Positions 1 through 10,720 of a DNA stretch of 64,000 bases are shown here, piece by piece. Both the position numbers and the translations under genes were made by a program. Position 1 is the first letter of the stretch, and every line of letters begins with the position of its first letter. The stretch lies in NCBI GenBank assembly GCA_032173965.1, contig CM063294.1, positions 2,898,452 through 2,962,451 of the forward strand, written 5' to 3'. The notes beneath the pieces are model-generated. The model saw only the letters and a list, made by a program, of their open reading frames with translations, was not told the origin of the DNA and ran no database searches. This stretch comes from Sitta carolinensis. Lineage: Eukaryota; Chordata; Aves; Passeriformes; Sittidae.

Positions 1-689
1 GGAGCTGCTGACAAATATGTTGGATGCAGCTGTCTGTATCCAAGGAACGGAGCGTTGTGAGCGGCACAGCGAGCCAAGGCACGCGGTGGGAAAGCTCAAC
101 AGGCAAAACCTGGGTGCTGAGGCACGGGCTGGGACTGCTCCTTGGAAGGCTGGGAGGAAAAAGGAAGGCTGAATTGTTTATGGTTTGTTTTTCATTCATC
201 ATTCCTGCTCGTGTGGGTGGACAAGGAGTGAATGAGTTTCTCGGGGAGGGCAGCAAATAAAAGAGGCACACATTTCCTTGAAGGATGAGTAGCTTTTTTT
301 GCTTCCTACTCCTAGGTGAATATGTCACAAAGGGGCTGGAGGGAACCCTAACAGCTTCTCTCTCAGGTGGAGGAAACCACTTGCTCTTGATTTTTTCCCT
401 TTGATCACCATGTGCCAAGAGATAAAAGTTTTTTTAGGGTAGGTTTCATTAAAATAAAGTCCTGCTTTTTCTCCCTACAGTAAATGTTCTCAGCTTTCCT
501 TTGGACTGTTGAGCATCTCATGGAATTACAGTGGGTCAATGCTCTCCCAGCTGAGGGAAGGATGGGTAGCTGGATCAGGCCCTGCCAGGATGGTCCATTT
601 CTGGGAGAGATGGCACTGGTGCCTGCAGCTACAACCCTCAGTTCTGCCTTCTCCTGGCCTGGAAGTTGACATTAACAGGCAGGAGATAT
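1..689. other. 5' flank of NRG2, no gene seen
   Basis: Non-coding by inspection. Short open frames lack splice context and protein-like composition. No repeat is recognised before the CR1 tail at 690. Confidence 0.5.
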
Positions 690-750
690 GAAAAAGTAGA
701 TGATCTTTTAGGTTTCTTCCAACCTGAGCCATTCTCTGATTCTGTGGTTA
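690..750 (+). mobile_element. CR1 LINE 3'-end fragment
   Basis: The stretch reads as the CR1 3' terminus: a GATGATCTTTTAGG-like segment, then CTTCCAACC, then CATTCTCTGATTCTG. This is the conserved CR1 tail with its ATTCTRTG-type 8-mers. Severely 5'-truncated, as is usual for CR1. Confidence 0.8.
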
Positions 751-832
751 GTCAATGTCCAGGTTGGAGTCTCAAACTGAGGACTGAGCTTTGCTTTTTC
801 CATATAATTCCCGTGTTCGTCATTTATAATTT

Positions 833-885
833 TTTCTCTCTTCATTTCTCATTTTCTCATTTCAAATTTTTCTCATTTCACCTGA
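833..885 (+). repeat. TTTCTCATTT-type simple repeat
   Basis: A pyrimidine-rich tract with four imperfect copies of TTTCTCATTT. No function is visible. Confidence 0.6.
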
Positions 886-1299
886 GGCTGTGGTGGTGTT
901 CCCCTGGTGCCAGGAGTCTGGTGTGTCCTGGTGAGGGGCAGGCACTGATGCTCTCCATGGGCATCCCCAAACTGAACAAACCAAATCCTTGCAGAGATGT
1001 GGAGGGGGGAAAAAACTGTCTGCAATGGATTTGTTGGCATTTGTGGGTCTTTGTCAAACACCTGATTGTTGCAGGGGAGGGAAAGCAATTTTCCCTTGGC
1101 TGGGGTATGGGATGTGTCTCCTGTGCTTACCATCTTCACACCAGCAGGGCTGGAGGCTCCCTGCAGGGAGCCAGGACAGAGCTGGTTCTGGGAAGGGCTG
1201 TGGGAGGTGAGGGGACACCCTTGCAGAGCATGCATGGTTCTGAGGTTTGCCTGAAATGGGCAAGAGCCTAGCACAGCGCCATGCTGGATAGCACCAGGG

Positions 1300-1516
1300 A
1301 ATGGCTGGACCTGTGCTAGGTTGGATATCAGGGAAAGGTTCTTCCCCCAGAGGGTGCTGTGCACTGAACAGGGAATGGGCACAGCCCAAAGGCTGCCAGA
1401 GCTCCAGGAACACTTGGACAGTGCTCTCAGACACAGGGTGGGATTGTTGGGGTGTCCTGTGCAGAGCCAGGTGTTGGACTCCCCTTCCAGCTCAGCATGT
1501 TCTGTGACGCTGTGCT
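1300..1516 (+). mobile_element. CR1 LINE 3' fragment
   Basis: Typical CR1 3' UTR landmarks appear in order: GGATATCAGGGAAAGGTTCTTC, CAGAGGGTG, a CACTGAACAGG segment, GACAGTGCTCTCAGACACAG, GGTGGGATTGTTGGGGTGTC, then CCTTCCAGCTCAGCATGTTC. About 215 bp, diverged and 5'-truncated. It shares its layout with the copy near the end of the window (63130-63595), so both may belong to the same CR1 subfamily. Confidence 0.88.
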
Positions 1517-2985
1517 TTGCTCCTCCTGACACTAAAAGCCCCACATGGGATCTGCAGGAGCACATCTTCAACTGATACAGAGGAGGCTGGGCATCTGCAA
1601 CCTTTGGGGGATGCCGAAGAAGCACAGAGTGCCTGCCTGTGCTGTCGGAGGTCAACATCTGTCCTTGCAGAAGAGCTGCAGGGCTCCCTGAAGCAGGGAG
1701 GGGCACTGGGACACTGCCCGGTGTGGCATCTGCACCAGGCAGGGCTCTGTGCCAGGAGCTCCCTTGGCAGAGGGGAAGAGAGACCTGAGAGGGGCTTTGT
1801 TTTCAGGCTTCTCTGGGAAATTGCAGGAACAAAATTAAAGCAGGTAAAAGAAAAACCAGCCCCCACAGCATTTGCCTGAGGAATGAAAACCTCTGATGGT
1901 GCTGCTGAATTCTGAGGTCCTCCAGACAGGGTGGAATCCAGGCTGAGCTCAGATTCTCCATCTCTCTGCCAGGATGGCAAATATGATGGGTTCTCAGAGC
2001 AGGGAGTTAGGGGGGAGATGGGCTTTGGATAAATTAAAACAGACCACAGACATCCTGCATTCCCTGCAAACAGTTACCCTCCATTGAAGGAAAATATTTT
2101 TGAAATAAGTTCTTTAGGCTTCATTCTCTCAAAGCCAATGTTCAGGTTGCTCTGGTAACTGCACCAAGGACCATGCTTTATTTATTTCATATGACAAAAT
2201 GCCCAAGGACCTATAGAAAATAATGACTTTCCAATCTTATGGGAAGAGCAGCATAAAAAGGGGAGAAGGATTTAGTCCTAAACCATTTCTGAAATGATAA
2301 GAGAAAGGCAAGTGTCTCGAGTGATGAAAACCAGTTGACTTCTCAACAGTTAGGCTGAACAACCGGAAAAATCCTGCTAAAAGGAGATGTGACCAGTGCC
2401 CTTTTCTGGGGCTAAGTGTTCTGTACTTCAAAATGCCCCAGAGACAAAGAAAACCCTCATTTTTCAAAATTGCCCCAGAGGCCTCACAGGTATCTTGCAC
2501 TGAATTTCTCAGTGGGAGAACCTCTGTGGTCCCACTGGGATTTCAGCCTGCAAAATCAGACTACAGATTAGCAGCTCAGCTGCCCGGGCATGAAACTGCC
2601 CTTTCTGGTGAGGGGCAGGGTAGAGCAGGCAAACTCCAGATCAAGTTATGCTATCAGGTATCTCCTTCCTTCCCAGGCAGAGCCTCAGTTGCTGTCTGAG
2701 CAAAATGATAGGGAAAGGGGAAATTCCACAGAGACTTATGTCAAAAGAAGAGAGAAGTCAGGTGGTTTCCCTGCTCCTCCGAGCAGCTTCCTGAATCTAA
2801 AACACTGCTCTTCCCTCTGCCGTGGGAAACACTTCTGGTCCCTTCTGCCTCCACCTGCATTTCTCTGCAGCTCTGCATGGTCACCGACCAGGGGAAAAGA
2901 GAAAGCCTTCAGAAACATCTGAGACCAAAAAGCCGCAGAAAATCACGCTTAGCAGGAGGAAATGTGTACAAGAAGTAAATGGTCC
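1517..2985. other. Non-coding 5' flank
   Basis: No gene, RNA or recognisable repeat seen. Composition is ordinary, with some AT-rich stretches around 2000-2240. Confidence 0.45.
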
Positions 2986-3560
2986 CTGAGCCCTGCCGTG
3001 TGCCGGCCGCGGCGCTCCCGGGGCAACGCGGCACTGCAATGGCAGCGCTGCTCTGGGAGCTGTCAGCATTCCCAGAGTGGGGAAGAGCAGCGGTCCTGGC
3101 TGGCAGCAGGAGCCACGGCCGCCCACGCCTGCAGAGGCCTGGGTGCGTGTGCTGGGGCTGTGCCCTCTTGTGCCAGCGCTGGGACAAGGCTGGCTCCCGC
3201 CCGAGCCGGGCAAACACGAGGAGAGGCTACGCCCCACGCCCGGGCTGGGCAGGGCAGGGAGGCTCTGCTCCCTTCCCATTTTTCCTGATGGTTCTGGCTG
3301 TGCTGTGTTAAATGGAAAGCAAACCCCGATCCTGCCACCTGTGCTCCTTTGCGCTCACCGATGGGCTCAAGGACCCAGCTCTCGTCATCTGTGGAGGTGT
3401 GCTGGGGGGTTTCCCTGGGGTTCTAAAGGCCCTGGGGCCACTGCGGGCTGTGCCCGGAGCCATGGCCGGGGAGCAGGCTGAGCCCGGCCCTCCTGCCCCC
3501 AGGTCACCTCCGTGGGATGGGACTACGGCCGCTCCCCTTCAACGCGGAATCCAGCGCAAC
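2986..3560. promoter_or_regulatory. CpG-rich patch upstream of NRG2
   Basis: GC- and CpG-rich DNA about 1-1.5 kb before the NRG2 exon, separated from the main island by an ordinary stretch near 3580-3870. It could be a shore or separate island, or an upstream non-coding exon region. No ORF within it looks like a known protein. Confidence 0.45.
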
Positions 3561-4286
3561 GACAACCACAAAATCCCCTGCCGCCGCTAATTGAGCATCT
3601 CAGCTGCCTTCCGCACTGCCTGGGCAGCGAGGCTTTGGGAGTGCAGATGCTTCAGGATCAGCCTCGAAAATAAACCCAAACAAGCACCTTTTGGAGCTTA
3701 AAGCGACTCCTCCTGGAAGCCGCTGCAGGGAAAAGCATTTGTTTATTAACGAGAGGCAGCAGGAACAGGGCATGAAAGGCGGCTTTGTCTCCCCCGCCAC
3801 TGCGTTCTCCGTTTGTCTCTATGCTAGTGCCTTTCCTTCAGGTGTGCAGGGAATCTCGGGCACAAATCTCCCAGCTCCATGAAACCATCGGGCAAAGAGG
3901 AATCCCCGGCTCCCGGGCCCCGCGCATCGCGGAACCCCCGTGTCAGCTCCAGCCGCCCCCAAACGAGCGCATCTTTGGTGGCCTCTGCGGGGAAAAGGGG
4001 GGCTCTGTGAACGCCTGGGGGCCTGCCGAGGGGCTGGCTCCAGGGCCGGATGGAGGCGACGCGGTCTGCCTCCATCCCCCGAGGACCCCCAGGGACGCGG
4101 GGATCCCCTCCGCAGCAGCGGGCATCCCGGGGGGAGTCCCCGGGCAGGGAATCACCTTTCCGGGGGGGTGCGGGGGTCAGCATCCCGGGGACAGGGGCAG
4201 CTGAGGGAGCATCCCGCCTCCTCCCCGCGCCGCGCCGCGCCGCGCCAGTGCCTGTGCCGCTGCCGTGCCGCGGCCGCGCCGCGCCA

Positions 4287-4374
4287 GGCCGTGCCGGTGG
4301 CGTGCCGTGCCGTGCCGCTCGGTGCCGTGCCGGTGCCGTGCCGCCCCGTGCCGTGCCGTGCCGTGCCGTGCCGC
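4287..4374 (+). repeat. GTGCC/CCGTG pentamer array in the NRG2 leader
   Basis: An imperfect pentanucleotide array of GTGCC units, interrupted by GGTGCC and CCCC variants, lies about 120-200 bases before the NRG2 ATG. If transcribed it would make a highly structured GC-rich leader. In the NRG2 frame it reads as a cysteine-arginine-alanine-valine-proline pattern, but no ATG opens that frame. Confidence 0.85.
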
Positions 4375-4492
4375 CCCGCGTCGCGCCGCTCCGCTCCGCC
4401 CCGCCGCGCCCGCCGCGCCGCAGCCCCGCAGCCCGGCCCCGCAGCCCGGCCGCCGCCGCAGGGCCGGCGGGCAGCGAGCGGCAGCCGGCGGC

Positions 4493-4916
4493 ATGAGGCG
4501 CGACCCGGCGCCCGGCTTCTCCATGCTGCTCTTCGGCGTCTCCCTCGCCTGCTACTCGCCCAGCCTCAAGTCGGTGCAGGACCAGGCGTACACGGCGGCC
4601 GTGGTGCTGGAGGGCAAGGTGCAGTCCGTGGGCCCCCCCGCCGGCGGCAATGACAGCCGCGGCGCCGGGCCCGCCGGGGGTGTCCTGGTCAAGGTGCTCG
4701 ACCTGTGGCCCCTCAACAGCGGGGGGCTGCAGCGGGAGCAGCTCATCAGCGTGGGTTCCAAGGCGCCCTGCTTCAAAGTGAAGCGCAACCACCGCTACAT
4801 CTTCTTCCTCGAGCCCACCGAGGAGCCGCTCGTCTTCCGCACCGCCTTCGCTCCGCTCGACACCAGCGGCAAGAACCTCAAGCGGGACGTGGCGCGGATC
4901 CTCTGCGCCGACTGCG
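4493..4916 (+). CDS. NRG2: Neuregulin-2, first coding exon (partial gene)
   Basis: This exon encodes the amino-terminal 141 residues plus one base of neuregulin-2, an EGF-family ligand precursor for ErbB3/ErbB4 receptors. The match to NRG2 is by recall: the start MRRDPAPGFSMLLFGVSLAC and the segment RYIFFLEPTEEPLVF are near-identical to mammalian NRG2. Residues 10-22 form a hydrophobic internal signal-like segment, N53-D-S is a possible N-glycosylation site, and cysteines lie at 20, 93, 138 and 141. The exon ends at TGC-G followed by GTACGG (donor at 4917), phase 1, which agrees with the NRG2 exon 1/2 junction. ATG 4493 has G at -3. It is the first in-frame ATG after an in-frame TGA at 4202. 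The 5' side stays open and resembles the extra N-terminus of human NRG2 (PQPRSPA and RAAAGG just before MRRD), so non-AUG initiation is possible. The Ig-like, EGF-like, transmembrane and cytoplasmic exons are not in the window. Confidence 0.93.
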
Positions 4917-5134
4917 GTACGGGCCGCGCCGCGGCGGCGGGGGGCGGCGGGGGGCGATGGCGGAGCGGCGCCGGGGGGCGATGGCGGAGAGGCGGCGGGG
5001 AGCGCTGGCCCGCGTCCCGGGCAGCCGCGGGGCGACAGGTCCGTACCGCTCGGACCTGGGGGGGACAGGTGCCCGGCGATCGGCCCCCCACTTCACACCC
5101 GGTGGGCCCCGGGAGCCGCGCCTGCACCGGCGGA

Positions 5135-5239
5135 GATGCGATGCGATGCGATGCGATGCGATGCGATGCGATGCGATGCGATGCGATGCGATGCGATGCG
5201 ATGCGATGCGATGCGATGCGTGCGGTGCGGTGCGGTGCG
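5135..5239 (+). repeat. (GATGC)17 pentanucleotide microsatellite followed by GGTGC units
   Basis: Seventeen perfect copies of GATGC run from 5135 to 5219, followed by three to four GGTGC copies with one base missing at the join. The array starts about 220 bases after the NRG2 exon 1 donor, inside the CpG island. Each unit has one CpG. It is open in several frames (MRCDA repeated on +, IASHR repeated on -), which explains long artefact open frames. The perfect homogeneity suggests recent expansion and likely length polymorphism. Confidence 0.97.
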
Positions 5240-5600
5240 CTCCGCTCGGCCCGGCCGCCGCAGCCGCGCTCCCCCCATTCCCGGCCCCGGGGCTCCCCGC
5301 TCGCCCGGCTCAAGGTCCCGCAGCCCCGGCCCGGCTCCGCGCCAGCAGCGCAGCCCCGAGCCGGGCACGGGGAGTCCCCGCAGCCCGCGGCGCCCGGCGG
5401 GGCCGAGCGGGAGCCCCCGGTCTCAGCGCGGTCCCAGCACCCCGGTGCCGCTCCCCTCGGGGCGCTCCGCCGTGGCAGCCCTGGCCGGGAGAGCTGCCGG
5501 CCTGCGGGGGCTCCGGGGGCTCCGGCCGCGACCCCCGCCGTGGGCGCGTTCCCTGCTGCGGAGGGGACCGGGCCCGGCTTGCGGGGCTGGGACAGGGGCA

Positions 5601-7738
5601 GCTCTCCAGGTGTGCCCTAAGAGCCGGGAAGTTTTGCGTCTTCCAAAATAACGGCCTCGTGGGGGGGAAGTTGGTTTTTCTTTTGTTCATTCCGCGCATT
5701 TCGGTGTCTCCGATCACGGCTCTCGTGCGGTGGCTTGTGCTGTTCTTCCAGCACCTCTGGAAACGCGGTTATGAAATGACTTCAACGGGAAGCGCCCGCC
5801 GGAGCGTCCCTGCTTTTGTTCCTGGATTTTCCTTGCTGTCCTCTGGCAGGTGAACACCTGCGAAGGGCTGGGCGGTGGGGACCGGGGGAGGACAATGCCT
5901 GCATTTTTCCAGGGTTTGGATCTGAGCTGACAAAAATGCACGGCTGGCCCTTCATCCAGCCTGAATGCTGGATACTGTGTCACAAAATCTGGGGAAGGCT
6001 GGTGTTAACCCGGAGGGCTCTGAGTGCCCTCAGAAACGGTTTGAATCCCTCATGTTTGGTGTGTTCCGAGGATATCCAGGGTGTATCTCCAGGGAATCCA
6101 GGCTCCCCACTCAATGTCAGTACACCACATCCTCATCAGGTTAATTGGCCTTTTGCCTCATTAAAAGCAAGGTACTTTGTCAAGTTATACTTAGCTCTGT
6201 AATGACCATATGTGTACTGCTCTGTGGTGGTTCGTGTTGTGGCATTAACTGGGCGTTTCTGGGGCAAATACTCTGCCATTCGGGACTGCTGACCCCGCAT
6301 TGTGAAAGCTAGACCTGTCTCTTTTTTTAGTTATCTAAAGGATAAATTTAGAAGCTTGCGTTTCCTGGGAGAAAGGTGGAACCTTGCATATCATAATATG
6401 TTGTTGAGGAAAATGGGCTAGGACTGCGTGCGAGAAAACTAATTTGGGAGGCACTAATTTCATGTGCATCTGTATGTGGGCCATCGTGGACAGAGAGGAT
6501 TTAGTGAAAGAGCCGTGGTAGAAACAAGAGGAAAGTAAATGGGGGAATTTCTCAGGACTGTGGTCTCACTGTCAGGGGAAAACACAGCAAAAGGTACGTG
6601 GCTTTTTTTGGTTTTGGGGTTTTTTTTAAAATCAAAAATGATTCTGAACTTGTGCATCTCTGAGCAGCAGAGTTTGACTTTAAGGGGAATGGAGGCTGCT
6701 CTGTGGCATCCTGGCTCAGGCCCAAAGCCTTAATGTGTGGGCTGATGTAACAACAAGTTAAGGGTTGTCATTCTGTCGTGACACCTTCTTGGAGCTGATG
6801 CTTTTGTTTCTGTGTGGCTCTGATGGGCTGATTTGGTTCCCAGGCTGAGGGGCGCTGCAGGTTGGTGGGAGCCTTGTCTCAGCAGAGCTCGGTGAGAGAT
6901 TCCAAAGCAAAAATAAAGTCTGGTGGTTGGGAAATGTCAGAGCTGTGGTTTGGTTTGGTGATGAAGATGAAATGGGAACCTCAGCTTGCTGAACTGGTGG
7001 TTCCCTGAGCACTTCATGCTCTTGGTCCAGCTGGGAGGTTACTTCTGAAGGTGACTTGCCTGGCAGGATCTTCTGATTTGCAGCACCCAAACTGCTGGAA
7101 AGGTGTGTGAACTGGGAACCAGGCCACGGTTTACCTTCCTGCTCTGTGGTTTGTGCTGGGAGGGAAGATCCGAAGGGGTTCAGGGCTACTTCCCATTCTT
7201 GCTGCTCACAGGGGTGGTGAGAACTCCAGAGCTGGCAGGGGGTGAATGTCCAGGCACCAGGTACACTCTGAGGGACAACTGGGCTGCAGCTGTGTGAGGG
7301 GTGTTACAGAGCTGGGGAACGGATGCTGGGGTCACTTCTGAGTGGGAAGGGAGGACCTTATGGATCTGATCACTCCACTCTCCCCACTCCCAAAGATGGA
7401 GGCCTCACAGGACCATCTTCTCCGTGCTCTGGCTCTGTGCCTGGGTCTGTTTTCCAGTGATTCATCCCCTTCTCCCTGGCTAAGATGCTGTGTGTCTCTT
7501 GCTCTTGCTGCTTGCTGAGGTCTGGGATGCGATGCAGGACTAGATCTGTGATGGTAGCATCCATGCCTCTCTCCAGGGAGCAGTCTGCTGTTTGCACATC
7601 TCGCTTACAGGAGAGAAAGTGGGTGCTGGGCCTCTGCATGGGACCCAGACCCTCTCTGAGCAGAGCCAGGAGGACTGAGCGAGAGAGGGATGGCCTGGGG
7701 TGTGGGGGACAGACCAGGACTGCCAGTCGGTGAGCCTG
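5601..7738. other. Start of intron 1, with AT-rich candidate regulatory block
   Basis: No gene seen. From about 6180 to 6480 the sequence is AT-rich with scattered retained CpG (TTCGTG, GGGCGTTT, CTTGCGTTTCC, CTGCGTGCGAG). This is a mix typical of conserved non-coding elements near promoters. That reading is an inference from composition only. Confidence 0.4.
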
Positions 7739-7765
7739 GTGTGTGTGTGTGTGTGTGTGTGTGTG
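7739..7765 (+). repeat. (GT)13 microsatellite
   Basis: Thirteen uninterrupted GT dinucleotides, a probable polymorphic marker within intron 1. Confidence 0.95.
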
Positions 7766-10269
7766 GTCTGAGCTGGGCTGCTTCGTGTGTGCCCTGGATC
7801 CAGGGAGGGGGATTCTCACTATGATCATCTCACTGCTAGGCAGGGTCTGGAGGCTGGAGCTTCCCCACCTGCAAACCCCAGAGGGGTGCAGCCTCTGCAG
7901 CTCTGCCCAGCCATGGTTTTCATCCCCCTGGCACACAGGGAGAAGCTGATCCTGGGGCCTGGCATCCTGCAGGTCTCACCACCCACTTGTCCATCTTAAA
8001 ACCTCTTCTGCACTAGGAGTGTTATTGTTTTTTTCTCCTATGGTTATATAACAATTCCTGTTATTGCTTCTGCTCTTGTCTCATTTCTTCGTATCTTCTA
8101 GCTCCTTAATTTTGGATGGTCTCATATCTCCTTTGTGCCTACATACACAGATCAAGGAGGAGGGAATAGGTGCAAGACACGGTGCTGGCTCTCACTGGTG
8201 AAGGAGCTGATGGCTTTATCCCCACTGGAACACCTCCTGGTCTGAATCCAGAAAGGGGGGGTGTGGTCCTCATCCTCCTGGTCTTTGAGGGTAGCTTGTG
8301 TCAGCATCTGCTTCCCACTCTGTTCAAGCCCCCTCTTCCTGTGCAGAAGACTTATATGCAGATATTTTGTACACAGGAGAGTGGGGATTTAACCTGTCCA
8401 GGCTCTGATTTCTGCTTTCGCAGAGGAACAAATGTCTTCCTGCCTTCATATGCAGCGAGTTGCAAAGCAGCTTTAATTAGAGCTTGTATGTCTCCTGAAG
8501 CACCTCACCGAAAACGTTGCTGAGCTCCAGGACGAAGTCTGCCACTTGCCTGTAGGATTAGCTAGCTTAGCCTGGGCAGGTAATCTGGTGGTGGCAGATC
8601 CCTGGGAGGATTTGCAGGCAGAGGAATTGTAGCTGGTACTTCTTCTGAGATGAGGTATTTATTTTATTTCCAGCCCGAAGGTGTCTTGGTCCCAGTGGGC
8701 ATCAGAAACGTGCTGGGGCTGTGGCATTGGCCTCAGCAGCCACGTAATGCTGGGAGCAGCTGTTTATCCTGAGCCAGGTTGGTTAGAGCTGGCCTGTGAG
8801 GGGAGGAGGGAGGCCGGATTTTGAAGTGCCCGCTGGAAAATACAGCCCTCTGGATTACAGTGTAGGTGTTGCTGCCTGAAATAGCACTGGCAACTTTGGA
8901 CCAGCAGCTCATGCAAAAATATCCCTCTTCACTATCCTGCAGATCATTGGACTCACTCCAGGCACAGGGGAGGGGTGTGGGTGGGCTCCAGCCGCTGGTG
9001 ATGGTACTCTCCCTTCATCCCAGGACAGCTGTGGAGCACGGAGCAGTAAAGCTGGATTTTCTCACACACCACCTTGCTAATTAGAGCTGTCTGAAACTAT
9101 TTCTCACCACCTTCAGAAAATCACACTTCTCTGGGTTTGCAGAAGAGCAAAAATTTTCTTCCTTCTTGCCTTGAGTTTCTGCAGATGGGGAATGGTCACT
9201 GTGCTGCAGATGGCTTTGACCTCTTGCAAGGGTGGCACAATTCTGGGTGTTCTCTCAAGTCCTTTCATGCAGGATTTGGTCTGGAGTGGACCTGGGGTGG
9301 CTGGGTCATTGTGGACAGGTCAACTCCTTCCCTTCCAGATAAGCCATCCAGGAACTGGCAACTGGAACTCTGCTCGGCCAAAGCTGCAGGTCCAAGTGAT
9401 TTCAGTGGTGCCTGACACAACAGTCTTTTCCCTCCCAGGCATGTGCCATGCATGGAGCAAAGCCTGCCTTGTCTCTCAGTCCCCCTTTCAGAAGTGTTTG
9501 ACTAAATAAAGCATCTCCCAAAGGATCTCCATGAGTAAGACGAGACTAAAACAGCTCCTGAGTGATCCCAGCAGTGCTGATTTCTCTACCTAGGGCTGCT
9601 CCATGCCCAACCCCTGGCTCCAGCTGCTGCTTGGTGGCTCTTTGTGCTTCGCCAGCTGACAGCCCTTAGACACGGGCCCTGAGGCAGAACGCCCTTTCTA
9701 AATCACAGGCGACACCTTGGCTTGGGTTTGGATCTGGATCAGAAACGTGGTGCATGCTTGGGAGCACAGAGGCAATAAACTGCATCACCAGGCAAAAAGG
9801 GAGCCACGCTCTGCCACGGCTGAGCTCCCCGCTTCGTTTGGGCTGTGCAAGATGCACCACGGGCACCAGGGCCTGGAGCCTTCAAGCACTTGGCTCATCC
9901 CAAAATCTGCTGCAAAGTGCCGCAAGGGATGGGTTTTGGTACTTTGCTGCTGGGCTGAGGGTGCCTCTCCCAGCAGATGGAGGGGGTGGCCAGTTCCCCT
10001 GCGCATGTGACACGGCTCCTACGCAGAGCGGCTGCTGCTTTGCCAGGTTTGGGGCGCTGGATGCTGCTGCTGAAGTCGCCTCATCTCCATTCCCCTCCTG
10101 AGTCAATGTGTGACGCTGCTGGATGTAAATGAGAGCTGTGCTGGCCCTGGCAGGACAGCTGGGCTTCCCCAGGCCCGCTGCGCTGGCCAGGGCAGGTGTC
10201 GGTGCAGATGCAGGGAGGAACACGGGGCTGAGTGCCGCCCTCGGCCAGGAGCAGCTCCAGCAGACTGAT
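7766..10269. other. Intronic, no gene or recognised repeat
   Basis: Only short open frames without splice-site or family support. A T-rich stretch lies near 8010-8110. Confidence 0.4.
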
Positions 10270-10720
10270 CCGTGCGGGGCAGCAGGTTTGGGAGGCTGCG
10301 AGCCCGTGGGCGACTCTGGTCGTCTGAGGAATTCTCACTGCAGAGGAGCCTGAGCGACAAAGTGCTGGGAGGTGAGGAAGTGCCTCCGCCGAGCCGGCAG
10401 GCGCCGGGGCTGTCTGGCAGCTCCTGTCGGTGCTCCCTGCCCGCTCCGTGCCCGGTGCGCAGCCTGGTCAGCGCTGCTGGGAGCGCTGTCAGTCCATCCT
10501 GCCCCTCTCTGCTGCTCGCAGGAGGCTGCCAGGATGCGAGGCCACCCCTCCCCAAGTGCTGGACCGCCCTGCCGTGCCCGAACGGGGCCGCTGGAAGGCG
10601 AGGGCTCTGCCCCGCTCCCCGGTGCGGTGTTCCCTGCTCTGTGAGCTGCTCTGTCCGGTGCAGATGGCAGAGGACGCCTGTCCTCGGCGGGGGCTCGGCG
10701 GATGCGTGCGGCGAGGGGAG
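10270..10720. promoter_or_regulatory. Intragenic CpG-rich patch
   Basis: About 450 bp with frequent CpG (for example GAGCCGGCAGGCGCCGG and CGGCGGGGGCTCGGCG) inside an intron that is otherwise CpG-poor. Such islands often mark alternative promoters or enhancers. A 187-codon open frame on + crosses it, but its composition is that of GC-rich non-coding DNA and no family is recognised. Confidence 0.5.

Larger units (their letters stand above)
3880..5600 (+). promoter_or_regulatory. NRG2: CpG-island promoter and 5' leader of NRG2
   Basis: This stretch is very rich in CpG and G+C and encloses the first exon, with flanking DNA dropping to ordinary composition on both sides. GC boxes of the CCGCCCC type occur in the leader and no convincing TATA box is seen, so dispersed CpG-island initiation is expected. 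The transcription start cannot be placed from sequence alone. Long open frames exist here in all six frames. They reflect the lack of AT-rich stop codons and are not genes. Confidence 0.8.

Noticed and set aside
873..1706. 277-codon minus-strand open frame
   Set aside because: It crosses a CR1 fragment in antisense and has no recognisable domain.
3824..4792. 322-codon minus-strand open frame
   Set aside because: It is antisense to the NRG2 leader and exon. Stop codons are rare in such GC-rich DNA, and the composition is not protein-like.
4795..5313. Minus-strand open frame with repeated IASHR
   Set aside because: It is the antisense translation of the (GATGC)n array and NRG2 exon in a CpG island. 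No protein family or start context is seen.
4265..5620. 451-codon open frame across the NRG2 exon and beyond
   Set aside because: It opens at GTG and runs through the splice donor at 4917 into the intron and the GATGC array. Only 4493-4916 is supported as NRG2 coding.
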